From contig CAKUKJ010000206.1 in assembly GCA_934662525.1 (NCBI GenBank), positions 1-5,134 of the forward strand: a stretch of DNA of 5,134 nt. The letters run 5' to 3'. Source of the DNA: an uncultured Coriobacteriales bacterium (GTDB taxonomy: Bacteria; Actinomycetota; Coriobacteriia; Coriobacteriales; UMGS124). This document shows positions 1-4,247 of this stretch, in pieces. Positions within the stretch are counted from its first letter, which is position 1; every line of letters starts with the position of its first letter. Position numbers and translations under genes: made by a program. The notes under the pieces are model-generated. The model made no database searches. It was not told the origin of the DNA and saw nothing but the letters and a program-made list of their open reading frames with translations.

Positions 1-147
1 CGTGTCGGCCACCGCGGCCGCGGTGGCGCCGTCGGCGTGCTCGTGGACGTAGAGGTAGATCTCGCGCCGGGTGGGGTCGCCGAACGCCGACGTGATGGCC
101 GTCACCGCCGAGGCGAAATCGGTCGGGGAGAGGGGCGGCCGGTCCAC
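1..147 (-). CDS. ArsR-like winged-helix transcriptional regulator, N-terminal fragment (cut by window edge)
   Basis: Reading leftward from a GTG at 147-145, the 49 visible codons run without a stop to base 1. They include FGDPTRREIYLYV followed by an alanine-rich stretch leading to VADT. This is the usual opening of a winged-helix regulator of the ArsR/HTH_20 type: helix 1, the 'GDPTRREI' turn, then the scaffold helix before the recognition helix. The DNA-binding recognition helix and any effector domain lie outside the window, so the ligand cannot be told. The GTG start is supported by a TAGAAT box ending 7 nt upstream and by the lack of any Shine-Dalgarno sequence, which together suggest a leaderless mRNA. 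Base composition and protein style fit a higher-GC actinomycete than the genes right of position 410, so I infer this gene belongs to a different genome. Family call is moderately sure; target and function are unknown. Confidence 0.6.
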   Translation of the reverse strand, partial: MDRPPLSPTDFASAVTAITSAFGDPTRREIYLYVHEHADGATAAAVADT

Positions 148-154
148 GGCCGGT
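137..154. repeat. Pair of 7-bp direct repeats over the regulator start codon
   Basis: GGCCGGT occurs at 137-143 and again at 148-154 (plus-strand reading), separated by CCAC. The repeat period is 11 bp, about one helical turn. The repeats flank the GTG start and fill the gap between it and the -10 box, so a bound protein would block transcription start. Autoregulation by the adjacent HTH protein is possible, but in GC-rich DNA a pair this short can arise by chance. Confidence 0.3.
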
Positions 155-160
155 ATTCTA
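155..160 (-). promoter_or_regulatory. Candidate -10 element of a leaderless promoter for the HTH regulator
   Basis: On the minus strand the hexamer TAGAAT (TANNNT pattern) is followed by 7 nt and then the GTG start of the regulator. This is the geometry of leaderless transcripts common in actinobacteria, where transcription begins at the first base of the start codon. No good -35 hexamer is seen 16-19 nt upstream. The same bases also supply the TAG (158-160) that ends the chimeric uvrC reading frame, which is coincidental. Confidence 0.45.
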
Positions 161-910
161 CCTATCGCCGTAGTGGAAATCCCTGGCTGCGCCCGCACCC
201 ACCCCCGCAGCGAGTCGCCGGGGCCGGGCGTCGCGGCGTTCCAGGTGCCGGTGACCTACCAGCTCGGCGCGCAGAAGCTGACCATCGTCACGCCCGAGTT
301 CGTCGCGCGCGCGCACGAGGCCGGGTACGCCGTGCACGTCTGGCTGTCGAACGACCGCGAGGACGACCGGATGTACCGGCGCCTGCTCGGGATGTGCGTC
401 GAGCAGGCGCTTGACACGTCGCCACTCGGGGCATGTTGCCTGGCAGATGGGCACGACCTTGCGGCACATGTCGATGGTCTCGCGCGCGGCGCGCGAGTTG
501 GTGTAAGGGCCGAAGTAGCGCGTGTCGCCGCGGTGCTTCTCGCGGGTGAACTTGATGGCCGGGTACACGTCGCCCTCGGTCACGGCTATGTAGGGATAGC
601 TCTTGTCGTCGCGGAAGTCCACGTTGAACGGCGGGTCGTACTGGCGGATGAGGTTCATCTCCAGCACGAGCGCCTCGTGCTCGCTATTGACCACGACATA
701 CTCGAAGCTGCGCGCCTGCTCCATAAGCAGCGGGATCTTGAAGCGGCTGTCTTGTAGACTCGTGTACTGGCGCATGCGCGAGCGCAGGTTCTTAGCCTTG
801 CCCACGTAGAGAACCTTGCCGCCCTCGCCCTTCCAGATATAGCAGCCAGGGGAAGTGGGAACGAGCGCAACCTGCTCGGCTATGCTGAGGCCGGAGTCTT
901 CTACCTGCAT
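158..910 (-). CDS. uvrC: Excinuclease ABC subunit UvrC, N-terminal part in a chimeric reading frame
   Basis: UvrC is the dual-incision nuclease of nucleotide excision repair, recruited by UvrB at damaged DNA. The ATG at 910 opens a GIY-YIG domain. It shows GCY at residues 22-24, YVG at 35-37, Arg43 and Arg45 in KAKNLRSR, Glu84 in LVLEMNLIRQ as the expected metal ligand, and PPFNVDFRDDKSYPYI at about 93-108. RYFGPYTNSRAARETI (131-146) then precedes the start of the cysteine-containing segment (C149, C156, C160). Recognisable UvrC stops at about residue 170 (base ~398), whereas the family is roughly 600 residues. The remaining ~80 codons to the TAG at 158 are the antisense of the GDPD fragment and have no UvrC character. 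The UVR domain, RNase H-like 5' nuclease domain and HhH repeats are missing. The start lies 6 nt after the stop of the ATP-grasp gene and has only a weak AGG 5 nt upstream, suggesting translational coupling. The break is most likely an assembly artefact; the real gene should continue leftward. Confidence 0.85.
   Translation of the reverse strand: MQVEDSGLSIAEQVALVPTSPGCYIWKGEGGKVLYVGKAKNLRSRMRQYTSLQDSRFKIPLLMEQARSFEYVVVNSEHEALVLEMNLIRQYDPPFNVDFRDDKSYPYIAVTEGDVYPAIKFTREKHRGDTRYFGPYTNSRAARETIDMCRKVVPICQATCPEWRRVKRLLDAHPEQAPVHPVVLAVVRQPDVHGVPGLVRARDELGRDDGQLLRAELVGHRHLERRDARPRRLAAGVGAGAARDFHYGDR
212..402 (+). pseudogene. Glycerophosphodiester phosphodiesterase (GDPD), internal/C-terminal fragment
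   Basis: The plus-strand frame from 212 to 400 gives 63 residues with the look of the last third of the GDPD TIM barrel. A strand AAFQVPV is followed by LTIVTPEFVARAHEAG, the strand YAVHVWLSND, then a helix and RRLLGMCV. In GDPD proteins the HVWT/LSND strand and the 'L..GVDG(I/V)' strand are the conserved C-terminal elements, and the expected next residues are DG(I/V)M. Here the sequence instead departs at V-E (base 401 on). The N-terminal barrel, with the catalytic HR and E-x-D motifs, is absent because the HTH regulator start lies only ~65 bp upstream on the other strand. The family hydrolyses glycerophosphodiesters to glycerol-3-phosphate and an alcohol; this fragment cannot. I infer a piece of foreign DNA in a chimeric assembly, although a genuine gene remnant cannot be excluded. 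The left limit of homology is uncertain (somewhere between 180 and 238). Confidence 0.6.
379..410. repeat. Perfect 11-bp inverted repeat spanning the chimeric junction
   Basis: GCGCCTGCTCG at 379-389 is the exact reverse complement of CGAGCAGGCGC at 400-410, with a 10-nt loop between. The left arm encodes Arg-Leu-Leu-Gly of the GDPD fragment. The right arm, read on the minus strand, encodes Arg-Leu-Leu-Asp of UvrC, so each arm is ordinary coding sequence of its own gene. There is no T-tract, so it is not a rho-independent terminator. It may have helped form the chimera by fold-back annealing. Confidence 0.7.
398..402. other. Chimeric junction between GDPD fragment and uvrC (microhomology GTCGA)
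   Basis: Left of this point the plus strand codes for GDPD, ending ...GMCV where the family continues DG. Right of it the minus strand codes for UvrC up to ...RRVKRLLD. Both genes would naturally contain GTCGA here: the GDPD Val-Asp codons GTC GA(C/T), and the reverse complement of the UvrC Leu-Asp codons CTC GAC. The join therefore lies within a 5-base shared sequence. Gene identity, strand and base composition all change at this spot, which points to a misassembly or library/amplification chimera. Confidence 0.6.
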
Positions 911-916
911 GTCTGC

Positions 917-2191
917 CTAACCGCGCGCCTTCTCTACGTCCCAGACCCAGCGCTTGAACTTGCGGATCTGGTTGAAGTACTGGATGCGCGCCCACATGTT
1001 GTGCGCAAGCGTGTCGGCCTTGTAGAACGAGGGGTTCATGGCACGGCCCTGGTCATAGAGCGCGAGGGCCTTGGTGCGCACGGCCTCGTCCTTCACCGAC
1101 TTGGCCACCACCTTGCGCGGCACGACGGTGAACAGGCCCTCGTCGCACGCCACACGCGTCTCGGTAGGCACGCCGAGCACAAACTCGTCCACGATGAGCT
1201 TGACGATGTTTGCACCACCGATCTGCATATATATCGTGTTGCGCCCCGGGCGCGTGTTGATCTCGAAGAAGCGATAGGAGCCGTCGCGCGGGTCGTACTT
1301 CACGTCGAAGTTGGAGAAGCCCCGATACCCCACGTGCTTCAGGAACTTCGCGGCCTGCGCGGCGATCTCGTCGTTGCGGTCGAGCATGATGCACACGGGG
1401 TTGCCGATGGCCGTGGGCACGTGATCCTCAAGCAGCACCTGGCCCGTCGACCACACGCGGACATTGCCGTCTTTGTCGGAGAAGCACGTGATGGTGCGCA
1501 GGCCGTCATCGGCGCCGGGGATGAGGTCTTGCACGATGAGCTCCTTGTCGTAGGGGCTCGCCTGCAGGTCGCTGAAGAGCTGGGTAAGCTCCTCGGGGCG
1601 CTCGATGGTGTAGATCTTCTTCTGGTTGGGGATGTTGGCGTAGTGGTAGCGCGCCGAGTTGGAGGGCTTGGCGATGAGCGGGTAGCGGAACTGCTTCACC
1701 GGGATCTTCGCCTTGGGGTCGGAGCAGTCGTACACCCAGGTCTTGGGATACGGCACGCCAATCTCCTTGCAGATGGAGTAGAAGCGCTCCTTCTGGGTGA
1801 TCTCGTCGAGCAGGGGGAAGTCAATGTAGGGCACGACAAACCACTGCTCGAGCTCGGCCTTGTTTTGCGAGAGGATGCGCACGTACCAGTCGGAGGCGCA
1901 GGCGAGCACGAGGCCCACCTTGCCCTGCGAGGCGAGGTTGGCGCCGAGGTCGCGCAGCAACCTCATGAGGTTGTCGCCCTGGTCGATGTCGGGAACGATG
2001 ATGTTGCTGCACAGCCTGCTGCTCGAGATCTGCTTGATGTCCAAGCCCGTCACCACGATGGGCTCGATGCCGTACGTCTCATGGAAGCAGCGCACCCACG
2101 TGTAGGCGAGCAGGTCGCCGCCGATGACGACGGGCTGCAGGCGCGCCTTGAGGTCGGCTTCGCTTTTGATGGCATCGAGGTTCTGGGGCAT
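917..2191 (-). CDS. ATP-grasp carboxylate-amine ligase resembling peptidoglycan D-aspartate ligase
   Basis: This complete 424-residue cytoplasmic protein has no signal peptide or membrane segment. The N-terminal pre-ATP-grasp domain has VVIGGDLLAYTWVRCFHETYG (about 21-41) and CASDWYVRILSQNKAELEQW (98-117), then VVPYIDFPLLDEITQKERFY and GVPYPKTWVY. From memory this matches the layout of Enterococcus faecium Asl (D-Asp ligase). The ATP-grasp core follows: YPLIAKPSNS with Lys175, ELIVQDLIPGADDG (217-230), GFSNFDVKYD (291-300), and FFEINTRPGR with Glu310 and Asn312 as the Mg-ATP ligands. The C-terminal tail is basic and aromatic (KFKRWVWDV). Family members join D-aspartate through its beta-carboxylate to the Lys/Orn side chain of the peptidoglycan precursor UDP-MurNAc-pentapeptide, priming the cross-bridge. 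The ATG at 2191 is supported by CGAAAGG at 2202-2208, 10 nt upstream. It lies 42 nt after thiC and 6 nt before uvrC. The ATP-grasp fold is certain; the D-Asp substrate is inferred, and no aspartate racemase gene is visible nearby. Confidence 0.8.
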   Translation of the reverse strand: MPQNLDAIKSEADLKARLQPVVIGGDLLAYTWVRCFHETYGIEPIVVTGLDIKQISSSRLCSNIIVPDIDQGDNLMRLLRDLGANLASQGKVGLVLACASDWYVRILSQNKAELEQWFVVPYIDFPLLDEITQKERFYSICKEIGVPYPKTWVYDCSDPKAKIPVKQFRYPLIAKPSNSARYHYANIPNQKKIYTIERPEELTQLFSDLQASPYDKELIVQDLIPGADDGLRTITCFSDKDGNVRVWSTGQVLLEDHVPTAIGNPVCIMLDRNDEIAAQAAKFLKHVGYRGFSNFDVKYDPRDGSYRFFEINTRPGRNTIYMQIGGANIVKLIVDEFVLGVPTETRVACDEGLFTVVPRKVVAKSVKDEAVRTKALALYDQGRAMNPSFYKADTLAHNMWARIQYFNQIRKFKRWVWDVEKARG

Positions 2192-2233
2192 GGGGACGCG
2201 ACCTTTCGAGTCTGTTGCTGGGCTGGTTGCAGG

Positions 2234-3544
2234 CTACTCGCCGATGACCTCGACGGGCTTGCCGTCCAGAATGTTGTTCATGTTCTTGACTGCGCAGAAG
2301 TTGCCGCACATCGAGCAGGTGTCCTCGGCCTCGGGCGCGGCCTCGGCACGGTAGCGGCGAGCCTTTTCCGGGTCGATGGCCAGGTCGAACATGGCCTCCC
2401 AGTCGAGCGCCTTGCGAGCGCGGGCCATCTTGTCGTCCCACTCGCGGGCGCCGGGCAGGCCTTTGGCGATGTCGGCGGCGTGGGCCGCAATCTTGAAGGC
2501 GACAATGCCCTCGCGCACGTCACTGGCATCGGGCAGGCGCAGGTGCTCGGCGGGCGTCACGTAGCACAGGAAGCTCGCGCCCTTGCTTGCCGCAAGCGTG
2601 CCGCCAATGGCCGCCGTGATGTGGTCGTACCCGGGCGCGACGTCGGTCACAAGGGGGCCGAGCACGTAATAGGGAGCCTTGTGGCAAATGGTCTGCTCCA
2701 TCTTCATCTGGGCCTCCACCTGGTCGAGCGCCACGTGGCCCGGGCCCTCGATGATGACCTGCACGCCCTTGTCCCAAGCACGCAGCGCCAGCTCGCCCAG
2801 GTTCACGAGCTCGTCGATCTGCACGGCGTCGCCGGCGTCGGCCAAGCAGCCCGGGCGGCACGAGTCACCCAGCGAGATGGTGACGTCGTGGGCGCGGCAG
2901 ATGTCGAGCACCTCGTCGAAATGCTCGTAGAAGGGGTTCTCCTGACCGGTCATCTCCATCCAGGCGAACATGAGCGAGCCCCCGCGCGACACGATGTTCA
3001 TCTCGCGGTGGTTCTGCTTGAGGCGACGCACGATAGCCTGCGTGAGGCCGCAGTGCAGCGTAACGAAGTCGACGCCGTCCTCGGCATGCATGCGCACGAC
3101 GTCGAGCCACTCCTGCGCCGTGATGTCGCGCAGGGCCTTGCCGTAATGGACAACGGCGTCGTAAATGGGCACCGTGCCGATGATGGCGGGGCACTCGCTG
3201 GTAAGCTTGCGGCGGAATGCGCGCGTGTCGCCGTAGGTGGACAGGTCCATGATGGACTCCGCCCCCATGCGCACGGCCTCGGTGACCTTCTGCATCTCCA
3301 TGTCGAGGTCGGACCAGTCGCGGCTCGTGCCCAGGTTCACGTTGATCTTGGTGCGCAGGGCAAAGCCGATGCCGAAGGGCGTGAGGCAGGTGTGGTGCAC
3401 GTTGGCCGGGATGGCGACCTCGCCCTTCGCCACAAGCTCGCGCAGCTGCTCGAGGTCGATGCGCTCCTCTTGGGCGACATGAACCATCTGCGGGGTCACG
3501 ATGCCCTGACGGGCGGCTTCGAGCTGAGTGGCATACGACGGCAT
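2234..3544 (-). CDS. thiC: Phosphomethylpyrimidine synthase ThiC
   Basis: ThiC is the non-canonical radical SAM enzyme that rearranges aminoimidazole ribotide into HMP-phosphate, the pyrimidine half of thiamine. The 436-residue protein matches the shorter ThiC form and lacks the long N-terminal extension of the E. coli and plant enzymes. Recognisable blocks are HHTCLTPFGIGFALRTKINVN (about 50-70), LGTSRDWSD, MGAESIMDLSTYGDTRAFRR, ECPAIIGTVPIYDA, GVDFVTLHCGLT (157-168), VSRGGSLMFAWM, LGDSCRPGCLADAGDAVQ (225-242), VIIEGPGHVALD (263-274), LGPLVTDVAPGYDHIT and YVTPAEHLRLP. The C-terminal Fe-S motif is CSMCGNFC with Cys410, Cys413 and Cys417, spaced CX2CX3C; the E. coli type is CX2CX4C. The ATG at 3544 is preferred over in-frame ATGs at 3574 and 3631 because AAGGAGG sits 7 nt upstream and the protein aligns from there. 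It probably heads the transcription unit with the ATP-grasp gene and uvrC. No TPP riboswitch is visible upstream. Confidence 0.96.
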   Translation of the reverse strand: MPSYATQLEAARQGIVTPQMVHVAQEERIDLEQLRELVAKGEVAIPANVHHTCLTPFGIGFALRTKINVNLGTSRDWSDLDMEMQKVTEAVRMGAESIMDLSTYGDTRAFRRKLTSECPAIIGTVPIYDAVVHYGKALRDITAQEWLDVVRMHAEDGVDFVTLHCGLTQAIVRRLKQNHREMNIVSRGGSLMFAWMEMTGQENPFYEHFDEVLDICRAHDVTISLGDSCRPGCLADAGDAVQIDELVNLGELALRAWDKGVQVIIEGPGHVALDQVEAQMKMEQTICHKAPYYVLGPLVTDVAPGYDHITAAIGGTLAASKGASFLCYVTPAEHLRLPDASDVREGIVAFKIAAHAADIAKGLPGAREWDDKMARARKALDWEAMFDLAIDPEKARRYRAEAAPEAEDTCSMCGNFCAVKNMNNILDGKPVEVIGE

Positions 3545-3551
3545 AGCGGGG

Positions 3552-3558
3552 CCTCCTT
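3552..3558 (-). promoter_or_regulatory. Strong ribosome binding site of thiC
   Basis: AAGGAGG on the minus strand ends 7 nt before the ATG at 3544. It settles the thiC start, since the frame stays open upstream to an ATG at 3631 and contains another at 3574. Residues translated from that extension have no ThiC character and overlie the candidate promoter. Confidence 0.85.
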
Positions 3559-3583
3559 CGGCACACGGTTTCATTCGCGCCCG

Positions 3584-3592
3584 ATTATCCCA
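3584..3592 (-). promoter_or_regulatory. Candidate extended -10 promoter for thiC and the genes after it
   Basis: On the minus strand TGG-GATAAT fits the TGN-TATAAT extended -10 pattern with a single mismatch in the hexamer. No TTGACA-like -35 is seen 16-18 nt upstream (the bases there are around CAGTCG), which is tolerable for an extended -10. Transcription would begin near 3577, giving a leader of about 33 nt that is too short for a TPP aptamer. Confidence 0.4.
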
Positions 3593-3655
3593 CGCAAGGG
3601 CCAAACCGACTGGCAGACGAAAAGAAACCATGGGAGGAGAATCAAGGCATGTAAC

Positions 3656-4171
3656 TTATTGTCCCAGCTCCACCCATTGGCGGGGGTCGTAGCCGAGTTG
3701 CTTGAGCTTGCTGGAGAGGTAGTCGATGCGAGTCGGCGTCACCTTGACGAGGTGGAGCATGGTCTTGATGCGGGGCAGGGACGCGGCGGGGATGTTCTTG
3801 GCTGCGGCTGCTTGAGCGAATTCAGGCGAGGCGGGGTCGACGATTTCGGCAATGCCGGTAACCTGGGCGCTCTCGAGCGTGCCGAAACCGCCATAGGGCT
3901 CATAGACGGCGAGGCTTACGTTCTTGTTGGATGCCAGGCCACGGAACTTGAGGCCGCCTTCTGAGAACAACCAAAACGCCCCGTCGCGCCAGGCGTACTC
4001 GAGCGGCGTGCAGCGTACGAAGTCGCCTGCACCCGTGGCGAGCGCGCAGGTGTTGTGGGAGCTGAGGAAGGCGTCTATCGCTGCCCAAAGCTCGTCGGCA
4101 GGCATTCTTTTCGTTCCCACCTCACGCGCCACCCAATAGTTGGCGGCCTCTTCGTACTCCTTGGCATCCAT
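3656..4171 (-). CDS. Pyridoxamine 5'-phosphate oxidase family protein (FMN-binding split barrel)
   Basis: This complete 171-residue soluble protein is of the short PNPOx-like class. A helical N-terminus (MDAKEYEEAANYWVAREVG) leads to helix DELWAAIDAFLSSHNTCALAT (about 26-46), then strands VRCTPLEYAWRDGAFWLFSEGG (52-73) and LKFRGLASNKNVSLAVYEPYGG (74-95). Next comes SAQVTGIAEIVDPASPEF (101-118) and a closing strand MLHLVKVTPTRIDYLSS (138-154). The order 'cyclic small-protein helix, P-L-x-Y, F-x-S-x-x-x-x-K, N-x-x-V-S-L-A-V, Q-V-x-G-x-A' is typical of flavin-binding split barrels. FMN or F420-like cofactor binding is a family property and is not proven here. The true PNP oxidase C-terminal R-x-x motif is absent, so vitamin B6 oxidation is not implied; the in vivo substrate is unknown. 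The ATG at 4171 has AGGGGAG at 4182-4188, 10 nt upstream. It stands 76 nt after the upstream gene and 111 nt before thiC, with no clear terminator on either side. Confidence 0.85.
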   Translation of the reverse strand: MDAKEYEEAANYWVAREVGTKRMPADELWAAIDAFLSSHNTCALATGAGDFVRCTPLEYAWRDGAFWLFSEGGLKFRGLASNKNVSLAVYEPYGGFGTLESAQVTGIAEIVDPASPEFAQAAAAKNIPAASLPRIKTMLHLVKVTPTRIDYLSSKLKQLGYDPRQWVELGQ

Positions 4172-4247
4172 GCTGCAACGACTCCCCTCATGGTCTCATG
4201 TTTTCAGAACCGCAACGCCCTTTTTCAGCTGCGCAATTTAGACCCCA

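Noticed and set aside
1..402. Horizontal gene transfer of an actinomycete segment into the coriobacterial genome
   Set aside because: The segment carries incomplete genes, breaks uvrC mid-domain, has no integrase, target-site duplication or att-like repeat, and joins at a 5-base microhomology. An artefact explains this better.
379..410. Rho-independent terminator
   Set aside because: The stem is strong but no T-run follows on either strand, and it lies within two coding sequences at the chimeric join.
71..757. A 228-codon plus-strand frame that contains the GDPD fragment and continues through uvrC
   Set aside because: Only 212-400 has GDPD character. The rest is the antisense of uvrC or of the HTH gene, so it is not a real fusion protein.
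3577..3600. Possible TPP riboswitch half (GGATAAT followed by a GC-rich segment) upstream of thiC
   Set aside because: The flanking CTGG/CCAG pairing is missing, no CTGAGA partner exists, and the leader is too short for the roughly 100-nt aptamer.
3545..3631. Longer thiC beginning at the ATG at 3631
   Set aside because: The extra 29 residues do not resemble ThiC, no ribosome binding site precedes them, and AAGGAGG is ideally placed for the ATG at 3544.
1001..3964. A 987-codon open frame on the plus strand
   Set aside because: It lies antisense to the ATP-grasp gene, thiC and part of the PNPOx-like gene, all of which have clear family motifs. Its translation is rich in His, Gly, Ala, Val and Leu without recognisable domains, as expected from GC-rich codon bias on the opposite strand.
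4172..4247. Promoter or terminator between the AAA-ATPase-like gene and the PNPOx-like gene
   Set aside because: There are A-runs and TAAATT/TTGCGG-like hexamers, but no pair with acceptable spacing and no stable stem followed by T residues; only the ribosome binding site is convincing.
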